DNA of 64,000 nucleotides from Crateriforma conspicua (GTDB lineage Bacteria > Planctomycetota > Planctomycetia > Pirellulales > Pirellulaceae), in contig NZ_CP036319.1 of NCBI RefSeq assembly GCF_007752935.1, positions 1,488,001-1,552,000 on the forward strand. The letters are read 5' to 3'. Positions 53,905 through 62,430 of this stretch are shown piece after piece. Made by a program: the position numbers and the translations under genes. The notes under the pieces are model-generated. The model did not search any database, was not told where the DNA came from, and saw only the letters and a program-made list of their open reading frames with translations. Numbering within the stretch: the first letter of the stretch is position 1; each line of letters begins with the position of its first letter.

Positions 53905-54972
53905 ATGATTGGAACTGTTTGCCTGCGTCACCTGTTGATTTCCGTTTTGATGGCCATTTTGGTGCGGAACGCGGTTGCGATCGAACCGGTCAATCCAAAC
54001 CTGAATGACAAGGCCCGTGCGGTATTGAATTACCTGGAATCGATCTACGGTGATCGTGTGCTGGTTGGGATGAATGGTGATCGGGAAACGGAAAAAGCAA
54101 TCCAAATCAGCGGCAAGCGTCCCGCGATAGTGAACTATGACCTTTGTGGATGGAACAGTCCGACGTGGGGCAAGAGCTATACCAAGGTTATGGACGCCAA
54201 GATCGAACCGATCCTGCAGCGAGCCAAACAGGGCACCATCATTACGATGACGTTCCACTGGAAGAATCCAGCGAACAAGGATGGCACCGCTTGGGTGAAA
54301 CCGCCCAAGGGCACCGGACCGTTTGACATGAAAGCTGGGACGACACCAGGCACACCGGAATACAAAGCAGTCATGGAAGATCTGCGGCGTCATGGCGATT
54401 ATCTGCAGGTCTTCGAAGACGCCGGGGTGCCCATCCTGTTCCGTCCGCTTCACGAAATTGACGGAGGATGGTTCTGGTGGACCGATGCGGAGACGCCAGA
54501 AAATACGGCGGAACTTTATCGGATGATCTTCAACTACTACGTCAAAGAACGAAAGCTGGACAATCTGATTTGGGTCTACAACGCGGGCGTCAAATGCGCC
54601 GGGGCGGATCCGGCCGACCCCGTCGAAGCGATCGAGCATCGTAAGCGGTATTATCCCGGCGACCAGTACGTCGACATTTCGGGAATCGATATCTATCCCA
54701 GCGAACACTACGGATGGAAGCTGCCGCAGGAGTCATCCTATGCGAAGGCTTTTGAGATCATGAGAAAGGTGACGCCCGGCAAAATGCTGGCCTTCAGCGA
54801 GGGCGCGGGTATTCCCGACCCAGACGCGATGTCCGAGACGGGACCGAAGTGGTTGTACTGCCTGCCATGGTGGGCCGATCATCGATTGAATCCCAAAGAC
54901 TGGGTCGACAAGACATTCAATCATCCGTTGATGGTCACCTTGGACGAATTGCCGGACTGGGATGCCCGGTAG
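53905..54972 (+). CDS. Glycoside hydrolase family 26 (mannanase / xylanase type)
   Basis: A 355-residue secreted enzyme from ATG 53905 with AGGAA before it; the signal is LLISVLMAILVRNAVA. The GH26 acid/base Glu184 is in RPLHEIDGGWFWW and the nucleophile is Glu299 in AFSEGAG. GH26 enzymes cleave beta-mannans or beta-1,3-xylan. Downstream of a sulfatase and upstream of a GH10 xylanase, it suits sulfated red or green algal hemicellulose. No carbohydrate-binding module seen. Confidence 0.85.
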   Translation: MIGTVCLRHLLISVLMAILVRNAVAIEPVNPNLNDKARAVLNYLESIYGDRVLVGMNGDRETEKAIQISGKRPAIVNYDLCGWNSPTWGKSYTKVMDAKIEPILQRAKQGTIITMTFHWKNPANKDGTAWVKPPKGTGPFDMKAGTTPGTPEYKAVMEDLRRHGDYLQVFEDAGVPILFRPLHEIDGGWFWWTDAETPENTAELYRMIFNYYVKERKLDNLIWVYNAGVKCAGADPADPVEAIEHRKRYYPGDQYVDISGIDIYPSEHYGWKLPQESSYAKAFEIMRKVTPGKMLAFSEGAGIPDPDAMSETGPKWLYCLPWWADHRLNPKDWVDKTFNHPLMVTLDELPDWDAR

Positions 54973-55085
54973 AGGTTCAATCACTTGCCATTGGTGCGGT
55001 GCTCTCGCGCCCGTGGCGGAATGGCGGGAAACATTTGCATTCCGCAGTTCAATGTTGTTTGTGTGTTCGATTCGAAAGGCTTGAC

Positions 55086-56447
55086 GTGAAGATTGCTGTC
55101 CACACGGCCGTATGTGTTGCGTTCATGACGATGCTATGCACCGCAAACGAACCCGCGTGGGATTTGGCGGAGGCGGAAAAGAGAATTCGGCAACACCGGA
55201 TGAGCGATGCCGTTGTCGAGATCACCCTGCCCGACGGCATTCAGGCCCCGGCAGGAGTGACGGTGACGATCGATCAAACCGGGCACGAATTCCATTTTGG
55301 CGGGTTCTTGGGTCCCGTCAGGGTCTATCACGACCGGCCTGAACTGCAGACCTTTCTGAAGCAGTTCTCCCAGGTGTTCAACTATGCCACGTTGCCGTTT
55401 TACTGGAGTCAACACGAACGACAGCCTGGTACGTGGATGCTGAATGAGCATACCGAGAAAGCGATGCGTTTTGCTCGGGAACAAGGCATGACGACCAAGG
55501 GGCACCCGATGATGTGGCACAACACCTTGCCGGCCTTTATCGAACAAGAGCCCCGTGTGGATCAGATCGATCGCTATGTCATGGATCACGTTCGCATGTT
55601 GGCGAGTGAATATTCGCTGGTCGATCAGTGGGACTTATACAATGAGACTCCAGGGATCCGATTAAAGCCAGCGGAGAACGGTGCGAGGCGTTGGGTGGAA
55701 TCCTTGGGCGGACCGGGCCCGTGTACGCAGAAGATCGTCAGTGCGGTGCGTCAAGTTCAGCCCGGCGGGTACTTTCTGTTGAATCACTTTCGTCACGACG
55801 ATCCACAGTACCACGACCAGATTCGGTATTGCCTAGACCATGGCGTGGACTTCAGTGCCATCGGGATTCAAACCCATATGCATAAAAAGTCCGATGTGAT
55901 CACACCGGAACAACTGTGGGACATGCTGCAGCGATTTGCGCAGTACAAAAAGCCGATTCATTTGACGGAGGTTTCGATCGTCAGCTGTGAACCGCTCAGC
56001 GATTGGCGGCAGGTACAACAACAGGAGGCTGCTGTCGAAAGAGCTCGACGCAATCATGGACCCGATCCGGCGATTCCCAGTACCCCCGACGGCGAAAGAC
56101 GTCAGGCGGAGAGCCTGCGGGAGTTTTACACAATAGCTTTCAGCCATCCGAATGTGGAAGCAATCGTTTGGTGGAGCCTCTCGGACGAAAAGGCTTGGCG
56201 TGGGATGCCCAGCGGGCTATTGGACACTCAGCTGAATCCCAAACCCGCCTACGAAACCTTGGATCAATTGGTCAACCACCAGTGGCGGACATCGGAAAGT
56301 TGCGACGTCGATGAACAGGGCCGCGTCAGCTTCCGTGGCTTTCGCGGTGATTACCGTGTCACCCTGGCCAAAGATGGCGTCAAGCTGGAAGGAACCTTTC
56401 GTTTGACCGAAGAAAATGCGGACGCCATTTCCGTGTCATTGCATTGA
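55086..56447 (+). CDS. Glycoside hydrolase family 10 (endo-beta-1,4-xylanase type)
   Basis: A 453-residue secreted xylanase-like enzyme from GTG 55086; in-frame starts further up read through non-coding DNA. The signal is VHTAVCVAFMTMLCTA. The GH10 core shows KGHPMMWHN, acid/base Glu187 in WDLYNET, and nucleophile Glu295 in HLTEVS. Before the core is the short beta domain common in planctomycete GH10 proteins (DAVVEITLPDGIQAP...). A C-terminal beta extension follows. It would cut xylan backbones. Confidence 0.87.
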   Translation: MKIAVHTAVCVAFMTMLCTANEPAWDLAEAEKRIRQHRMSDAVVEITLPDGIQAPAGVTVTIDQTGHEFHFGGFLGPVRVYHDRPELQTFLKQFSQVFNYATLPFYWSQHERQPGTWMLNEHTEKAMRFAREQGMTTKGHPMMWHNTLPAFIEQEPRVDQIDRYVMDHVRMLASEYSLVDQWDLYNETPGIRLKPAENGARRWVESLGGPGPCTQKIVSAVRQVQPGGYFLLNHFRHDDPQYHDQIRYCLDHGVDFSAIGIQTHMHKKSDVITPEQLWDMLQRFAQYKKPIHLTEVSIVSCEPLSDWRQVQQQEAAVERARRNHGPDPAIPSTPDGERRQAESLREFYTIAFSHPNVEAIVWWSLSDEKAWRGMPSGLLDTQLNPKPAYETLDQLVNHQWRTSESCDVDEQGRVSFRGFRGDYRVTLAKDGVKLEGTFRLTEENADAISVSLH

Positions 56448-56457
56448 CATCGCTTCA

Positions 56458-57969
56458 TTATCGCTGCGGTTCATCCCTGTCCTGGTCGACCGAAATGATC
56501 GGGGTGACCGGCTCGGCATCATCTTTGAAACCATCGACACCTTGTTTGAAGAAATGAATTTTGTCGATGCGATAGCCGCCCGAACGACCGCAGATCCAAA
56601 AATAGTGGTCGCCCTTGTCAAGTTGATAGACGGGTGTCGAAAAGTGACCATCTGACTTGGCAACGGAGCCATAGTTGTCATGCGTGGTGTGCCAGGTGAA
56701 TCCCGTTCCGCTGTCGAATGATTCTTGATTGATGGCATGATAGGTCTTGCGAGTGATTCCGTATGGGTGAACCGGGTTCAGCCCCATCAGTGTCCAACAG
56801 TCGTTCCACTTGTCACGCTCGGGGGCGCCCTTGTGAGACGAACGCAGAGCCATTCGATATTCGCCGGGATGGGTGATACGCAAACGGTACATCAGCACGC
56901 CTTGGTGTTGATGACTGATTTTGTGGATCCATGACGGCATCCAACGAATGTATCCGTCGCCACTGAAGTCGGATTCGCTGGTTTCCACCACCCAGTCGTC
57001 GGTCAGCGGTACGCTTTCCGCTTCGATGACCAGTTTCCCGTCCACTTCCTTGAAAATGCTTTGTCCTTGGGGCGGAACGACATCGGGGGCCACGCCGGCC
57101 GGTGCGTCTGGCGTCGTTTGGGGATCGCCGGTGTTGGAAATGGAATCGGTGCCAAACCAATCCTTCATTTCCGCGATGGAGACCACCGTGTCGGTTCCGT
57201 TGATCCCGATCAGCCAAGTCAGCATTCCGGCATCGGAAACGTCTGGTTTTCCTGCGGCGATTCGATCATAGACCCAATTCAGCTTGGAATCCGCGTGGTG
57301 CTTCAGCCACTGGAAATCATCGTTGGACGATCCCTTCAGGCCTTGCCCCTTGCTGCCGTTTTGGTCTTTGATCCGAAGGTAGCCGATGTCGGGAACCAGC
57401 CGCTGAATGTCGTTCCAGTTGCGATGCCACAACCGCGGTTTGAAGTATTCGTTGTAGTCGTGATGTGACACGATGGTGACGTGTTTTCTGGCGTCCGCGT
57501 CGGCGGCCTCCAGCGCGCGGTAGATCAACTCCATTGGTCCTGCCGCGATTAGATACAGAGGATCCTTTGCGGTTGATTCGTTGATGACACCGGTCAAGTG
57601 TTCGATTGCGCGATTCGGCTGGATCGCGGCATCGAAGAAGCGGTTGCGATCGAATCCAAAGCGGGCCTGTGCACCCATCGCACTTTGCCACATGCGATTT
57701 TCTTCGGGATCGATTCGCTCGTACTCCAGGAAGTTGTTGAAATCGAAGTGCACCAGGTTGTCTTGCAGTCCCGCTTTGGCCATCACCGCCATGGTCAGCG
57801 GTGTGGCGCCAACGTCATCGGCATCCGCGTGCGGGTTGCCATCCGCACTGATCGCGATTCGGTTGTCACGTGTCCACGGTGATTCTTCCGCGCTGGCCGG
57901 TACCGCTTGGATCCCAGCCAAGGCAACCACAGCGATCCATAGGGTCGAATGGGGCTTCGTCGCATTCAT
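56458..57969 (-). CDS. Secreted protein with nucleoside-hydrolase-like domain
   Basis: A 503-residue exported protein (signal LWIAVVALAGIQAVPASA). The N-terminal ~280 residues resemble the nucleoside-hydrolase-like fold (IAISADGNPHADADDVGATP, LYLIAAGPMELIYRAL). The C-terminal part (LVIEAESVPL, GVLMYRLRITHPGEYRMAL, HYFWICGRSGGYRIDKIHF) looks like a beta-sandwich that binds sugars. Proteins of this shape occur in agar- and carrageenan-degrading loci. Activity unknown. It converges with the GH10 gene 10 bases away. Confidence 0.65.
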   Translation of the reverse strand: MNATKPHSTLWIAVVALAGIQAVPASAEESPWTRDNRIAISADGNPHADADDVGATPLTMAVMAKAGLQDNLVHFDFNNFLEYERIDPEENRMWQSAMGAQARFGFDRNRFFDAAIQPNRAIEHLTGVINESTAKDPLYLIAAGPMELIYRALEAADADARKHVTIVSHHDYNEYFKPRLWHRNWNDIQRLVPDIGYLRIKDQNGSKGQGLKGSSNDDFQWLKHHADSKLNWVYDRIAAGKPDVSDAGMLTWLIGINGTDTVVSIAEMKDWFGTDSISNTGDPQTTPDAPAGVAPDVVPPQGQSIFKEVDGKLVIEAESVPLTDDWVVETSESDFSGDGYIRWMPSWIHKISHQHQGVLMYRLRITHPGEYRMALRSSHKGAPERDKWNDCWTLMGLNPVHPYGITRKTYHAINQESFDSGTGFTWHTTHDNYGSVAKSDGHFSTPVYQLDKGDHYFWICGRSGGYRIDKIHFFKQGVDGFKDDAEPVTPIISVDQDRDEPQR

Positions 57970-58313
57970 GGCTTGGTCCTTGTCATTGCTTCAGTAATCT
58001 ACGTGGGGAGCGTTATCGCCATGAGTTTGATTGCCTTTGCGGGAAATCTTTTCACCACGAGGTTTGTCAAACTTTGGAATGCAACGCGTCGATGGGAATC
58101 AGCTATCCGGCATGGAAACACGCAGGTTGCCGAGCGCTGTGAACATGGCATGTCTCGGCGAAGTATACGCTAGTCGCACGCCGTGATTGCGGCCATTTTG
58201 AGATTCGAAATCGCCGTTAATGACGACGTGATGAACCCTTCAGCGCCCATCCCGGATGTCGTCCGTAACTGCAACACGACTCGTTTTTCGGCGAACGCCT
58301 TGACGCAAGTCAA
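57970..58313. other. Gap between two minus-strand genes
   Basis: This 344-base gap lies upstream of the nucleoside-hydrolase-like gene and must contain its promoter. No gene, repeat or operator was recognised. Confidence 0.5.
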
Positions 58314-59243
58314 TCAGGGAATGCGTTGCCAAATCCGCACATAGTCGACCTCCATGCTGGTCGGAAAGGCATCAGCGGCATCGACGTCGGATGGGACGAA
58401 ACCCTTGGGCGTGTAGATGGAATAGGGTGGCCGCAGCCCCAACGAAATTGCCACGTTCATTTCACGGTGCCAATAGCGATTGGGTTTTTGGCCGACCTGT
58501 TGTCCGTCGACAAACCAAGTGATCGTTTCCGGTGTTACATCACACCCATAGATGTGGAAGTCATCACGAGGGTCAAACGGCAGTTTCAATTCGTTCGCCT
58601 GATCGGCTTTGAACCGGGCGTCGTTCGGGCGTTGCCAACTGCGTCCCGCGATTCCCGGTTTGCCGTTGGACAGAATCGCGTGCAAATTGAAGTCGGCGAC
58701 CTTCTCGTTACCTTCCAAACGGTCACCACGCTGGGTCAGTTCGACGATGTCGATTTCACTGTACCGTGTTTCTCCTTCGGCCAAGATCGTGTCATCAATC
58801 CTGCTGTACAGCCAAAACGCCGGGCATACGCCGGGAAACAACGGGGCGCCTTTGATGCGAGCCTCGTAGTAGCCGTAGGTTCCCTTGACGTGTGACTTCA
58901 GCATGCCGGATGTGTATGGCGTCGGTGCTCGTCGGCCGACGGTGATCGGTTCGTCAAGCTTGCGCATCGTCAGACGCACGGTGCCGTCCGCAACACTGGT
59001 GTTGTTCTGGTTGTCCCAGACCCAGGCGCCGAAGTTTTCGGGCGACGCATTCCACTTTCGCCAATCAACGCTGTCGCCATTGAAGTCATCGGATCGGTCC
59101 CACCGAATTTTCCACTTCTCGGTGGGCTGTGCGGTGAAGGGCAAGTTGTTCCTGCTGGTCTGGGCTTGCGATTCGTCGCTCTGGAAGGACATGGCTGCCA
59201 CCAGCCAACCAAGGACGAGCAGTGAACGATGGGGGAACGGCAT
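58314..59243 (-). CDS. Glycoside hydrolase family 16 (agarase/carrageenase-like)
   Basis: A 309-residue secreted beta-glucan/galactan hydrolase with a signal (SLLVLGWLVAAMSF). The GH16 catalytic site is SEIDIVE, with Glu163, Asp165 and Glu168 in ExDxxE spacing. SGMLKSHVKGTYGYYEARI and YVRIWQ are family landmarks. The ExDxxE form is found in beta-agarases, porphyranases and carrageenases. With sulfatases nearby, sulfated red-algal galactan is likely. Substrate not proven. Confidence 0.86.
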   Translation of the reverse strand: MPFPHRSLLVLGWLVAAMSFQSDESQAQTSRNNLPFTAQPTEKWKIRWDRSDDFNGDSVDWRKWNASPENFGAWVWDNQNNTSVADGTVRLTMRKLDEPITVGRRAPTPYTSGMLKSHVKGTYGYYEARIKGAPLFPGVCPAFWLYSRIDDTILAEGETRYSEIDIVELTQRGDRLEGNEKVADFNLHAILSNGKPGIAGRSWQRPNDARFKADQANELKLPFDPRDDFHIYGCDVTPETITWFVDGQQVGQKPNRYWHREMNVAISLGLRPPYSIYTPKGFVPSDVDAADAFPTSMEVDYVRIWQRIP

Positions 59244-59323
59244 CAGTCGGACTTTCAGTGATTCGCTTGTCGGGGACAGGACTGTTCGTGTGGTGAAGGC
59301 ATCAGGACGATGAAGAGCCTGAT

Positions 59324-60151
59324 CTACGGCGCGAGCGAGTAAACCTTGACGTCATCAACACGTGCTTCGCGACGCGCCGAAAAGCGAATCATGTCTTTGG
59401 TTGGGTGATCAAAGCCGTCCGAAGTGAACGTTGCAATTTTCGTTCCGTCCAACTGAACGGAAAATATGTCGCCACGTATCGTGATAACGGCATCATGCCA
59501 CTGTCCCAAGGTGATGGGATGTTGCCACTTGCGTTCGTACTGTTTCACAGCCGCCTTTTGTTCGGCGGTTGCGGTTCCCGCCTTGGCGGCATCGCGATAC
59601 GACTTCTTCATGCGACCGTTTTTGAAGTCCAGGATCTCGATTTCTTGTGGACGAAAGTTGACTTTGCAAATGTGGCCGGCATGCACATCGGGAAAACCCA
59701 TGTCGGCGATATCGATTCCGAAATCGTCGGCTTTGTTATCCAGGCGGAATCGCAATTGAATCTGACAGTCTTTGAATTCGGCCGGGTGCGTTACTGACAC
59801 GCCATGGTCGGCGGTCTTGTGTCGGAAAATGAACATGGCCCCATCGCCCAGGTCGACCTGCTTGTTTCCGCCCGCTCGTTTGTCGCTGTTGGTTCCCCAA
59901 CCGTTGCCCAGTTCGTCGGTTTGTTCCTGCGACTCATTTCTTTCAAAATCGTCTTCAAACAACAGCGTGCGTTTGCCGTCGGATTCGGCCGACGCATTCA
60001 AATCGTCTGCTGCGGAAACTTGGGTGTCGAAGGAAAGACCGATTCCGATCAAAGCCGTCAATCCGCACAGAAGTGCCAACGTCGGAAACGTTGCGATGCA
60101 GATTTCGGGAAACAAACTCGTCAGTCGCTGGGACATTTGGCATCGAGGCAT
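59324..60151 (-). CDS. DUF1080-type (LamG-like) secreted protein
   Basis: About 275 residues from ATG 60151 (ATG 60136 also possible), with a signal (LLCGLTALIGIGLSF). The body is a jelly-roll of the DUF1080 / concanavalin-like type (LFEDDFERN, IQLRFRLDN, SVQLDGTKIATFTSDGFDHP). DUF1080 proteins, recently linked to 3-keto-glycoside hydrolysis, are abundant in planctomycetes. It follows GH16 upstream in the same direction. Function in this cluster is inferred. Confidence 0.65.
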   Translation of the reverse strand: MPRCQMSQRLTSLFPEICIATFPTLALLCGLTALIGIGLSFDTQVSAADDLNASAESDGKRTLLFEDDFERNESQEQTDELGNGWGTNSDKRAGGNKQVDLGDGAMFIFRHKTADHGVSVTHPAEFKDCQIQLRFRLDNKADDFGIDIADMGFPDVHAGHICKVNFRPQEIEILDFKNGRMKKSYRDAAKAGTATAEQKAAVKQYERKWQHPITLGQWHDAVITIRGDIFSVQLDGTKIATFTSDGFDHPTKDMIRFSARREARVDDVKVYSLAP

Positions 60152-60658
60152 GTGGGGCCAACCTTGGTCTTGAGGCGTGGTTTCTGGTGGGAGCAAAAAG
60201 ATGGAACGAGACGCTGGAACGGGCGAAAACCAGACGCAGTTTCTGCATGCAGAGACAGTGGTTGATTTTCCCGTCTGGTTCTTTTTGGGGCGCGGTCTGA
60301 TTCCCGTGACCAACGCTGGCTAGAATAGTTCATTCCGCCTGGCATGTTTCGCCAACCACACGGATTGGAAAGCTCCGCCTGACGAAGTCGCTGTTGCTCA
60401 GCCGATTGGATGCTTGTTGCAGAAGGATAGATCTGCCGCATTGGGCTGGCAATGACGCGGATCAAGCGAAGTTCCGATTTCGATGGGCGTCATGCCCCGT
60501 CAAAATGCCCCGTTAGAATGCCGCGTCAAACCAAGGGCGGGTGTTTGGTGGCGGCGGGAAAAAGATCGAGTGGCTTGAACGCGACGCACCGCGAGGTTTT
60601 GCCACAACTGACTTCACCACACACTGTCATTGACCACTGAAGGATATCCTACGGATCC
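60152..60658. other. Divergent intergenic region before the third sulfatase
   Basis: This 507-base gap lies between the DUF1080-like gene and the sulfatase. It contains ATGCCCCGTCAAAATGCCCC (about 60489-60508) followed by ATGCCGCGTCAAA, partial direct repeats of ATGCCNCGTCAAA. No gene or clear promoter was recognised. Confidence 0.4.
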
Positions 60659-62209
60659 ATGAAACCTCGAATCTCATTCCTGCTCGGCGTCTTGTTGCTG
60701 GCCGCCACAACGCCGATCGCAAACGGGGCCAACCAATCGCGTCCCAACATCTTGTGGATCACGATCGAAGATTGGAGCCCCGATCTGTCCTGCTATGGCA
60801 CCAAGGGGATACACACACCCTTTGTCGACCAACTGGCATCCGAGGGGATTCGATACGAACGAGCCTTCACGACGTCACCGGTTTGTTCAACGTCACGGTC
60901 AGCCATGATGACCGGTTTCCATCAAAACTACATCGGTGCGCATCAACACCGCACCGAAGACAAGAAGCCGTTGCCCTACGGCATTCGGCCGATCCCACAT
61001 TTGTTGGCCGACGCGGGATACTACACGTGTTTGATGAGTTGGAAGACGGATTGCAATTTTCTGCCGGATCAAAAGTCTGATCTTTTCATGGGCGTCGATT
61101 GGAAGGATCGCGATCCGGATCAACCATTTTTCGCACGGATTACTTTCGGTGGAACCCATCGTGCTTGGAATCGTGACCCGGAGCGACCGATCGATATTAA
61201 AGATGTCGAATTGCCGCCGTATTACGCCGACACGCCGCTGATTCGCCGTGACTGGGCCAATGGTTTGGAACAGATGCAGTTGGTCGATCGCGAAGTCGGG
61301 GCGTTGCTTAAGCGACTGCAGGACGAAGGCTTGGCAGACAACACGATCGTATTCTTCATTGGTGACCACGGTCGGTGTCACATCCGCGGCAAACAGTTCC
61401 TGTACGACGAAGGGACTCGCATTCCCATGATCATGCGTTGGCCGGGAAAAGTGCAGCCGGGGCAGGTCAATGATGATTTGGTGATGTCGATCGACATCTG
61501 TGCGACGGTTTTGGAAGGTGCCGGTGTTACCCCGCCGGTGCCGCTGCATGGCAAGAGTCTGTTCAGCGACGACGTCAAGAATCGACGCTACACGTTCGCG
61601 GCACGGGACAAGATGGACGACACGCATGATTCGATGCGATCGATTCGGTCCAAAGATTTCAAGCTGATTTTGAACTTGATGCCCGAGCGAGCTTACTGCC
61701 AATTCAGCTTCTACAAAGAGGGGGCTTATCCGCCGTTGGCCGAAATGAACGTGCTGAATTTGGAAGGAAAGCTGACCCCAGAGCAAGCCGCGTTCATGTC
61801 GCCCCGCAAGCCGCCGGTCGAGCTGTTCGATCTGCGCAAGGATCCGCACGAGATTCACAACGTCGCCGATGATCCGGAATACGCGGATGTGAAGGCCGAG
61901 TTGTTGGCGGAACTGACGCGTTGGCGAAACGATGTGATCCACGACACCGGCGTCTCCGACGCATTTCGTGCCGAAGGCGTCTTTCCTGATCAATGCCCCT
62001 CGGACACCGTCGGCCAGTGGGTCCAAGATCACGCCGACGAATACGATTTCAAAACGTACGGCGTTCCGGGCTGGTACCCCACTCGAACCCTGGAACAATG
62101 GCGACAGGTTCGTGAGATGTGGAAACCCTGGGTCTTTCGTGAACCCGAAAGCACGATGAAGCGGCCCGAAATTCCGTTCACCAAAAAGCCCAAGGACCGC
62201 AAGAAATAG
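60659..62209 (+). CDS. Type I sulfatase (heparan N-sulfatase-like)
   Basis: A 516-residue secreted sulfatase with a signal (ISFLLGVLLLAATTPIANGA). The active-site Cys76 is in CSTSR, not the usual C-x-P-S-R; a C-S-x-S-R form is seen in sulfamidase-like (SGSH) enzymes and can still be matured to formylglycine. TIEDWSPDL gives the first metal ligands and IGDHGR the later ones. It would release sulfate from polysaccharide. A strong hairpin follows its stop. Confidence 0.88.
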   Translation: MKPRISFLLGVLLLAATTPIANGANQSRPNILWITIEDWSPDLSCYGTKGIHTPFVDQLASEGIRYERAFTTSPVCSTSRSAMMTGFHQNYIGAHQHRTEDKKPLPYGIRPIPHLLADAGYYTCLMSWKTDCNFLPDQKSDLFMGVDWKDRDPDQPFFARITFGGTHRAWNRDPERPIDIKDVELPPYYADTPLIRRDWANGLEQMQLVDREVGALLKRLQDEGLADNTIVFFIGDHGRCHIRGKQFLYDEGTRIPMIMRWPGKVQPGQVNDDLVMSIDICATVLEGAGVTPPVPLHGKSLFSDDVKNRRYTFAARDKMDDTHDSMRSIRSKDFKLILNLMPERAYCQFSFYKEGAYPPLAEMNVLNLEGKLTPEQAAFMSPRKPPVELFDLRKDPHEIHNVADDPEYADVKAELLAELTRWRNDVIHDTGVSDAFRAEGVFPDQCPSDTVGQWVQDHADEYDFKTYGVPGWYPTRTLEQWRQVREMWKPWVFREPESTMKRPEIPFTKKPKDRKK

Positions 62210-62225
62210 TGGTGGCGGGTTTCGA

Positions 62226-62264
62226 ACCGACGACAACGGCAGGGCCGCCGTTGTCGCGGTCGGT
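62226..62264 (+). terminator. Strong hairpin after the third sulfatase gene
   Basis: CGACAACGGC-AGGGCC-GCCGTTGTCG (62231-62256) is a perfect 10-bp stem, extended across a small mismatch by ACCGA/TCGGT. It begins 17 bases after the stop codon. No T-run follows, but a stem this strong is likely to end or protect the sulfatase transcript. Confidence 0.6.
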
Positions 62265-62430
62265 CACGCAGTTTTGAAAAACTTTGGGAATCGGTGATGG
62301 AGACCGGCGGCCTTTGACGCACTGTGTTTGATGGGGATCCCCGGGCGCGGCCCAAGACCGGGATTTTCCAACCAACCGATCCGTTGCCGTGTGCCGCACC
62401 GCATCAACACCGAAGCATCAACGCCGACGC

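Noticed and set aside
60899-62236. 445-codon antisense frame over the third sulfatase
   Set aside because: Long antisense frames are common in GC-rich genes; the plus strand has signal peptide and sulfatase motifs.
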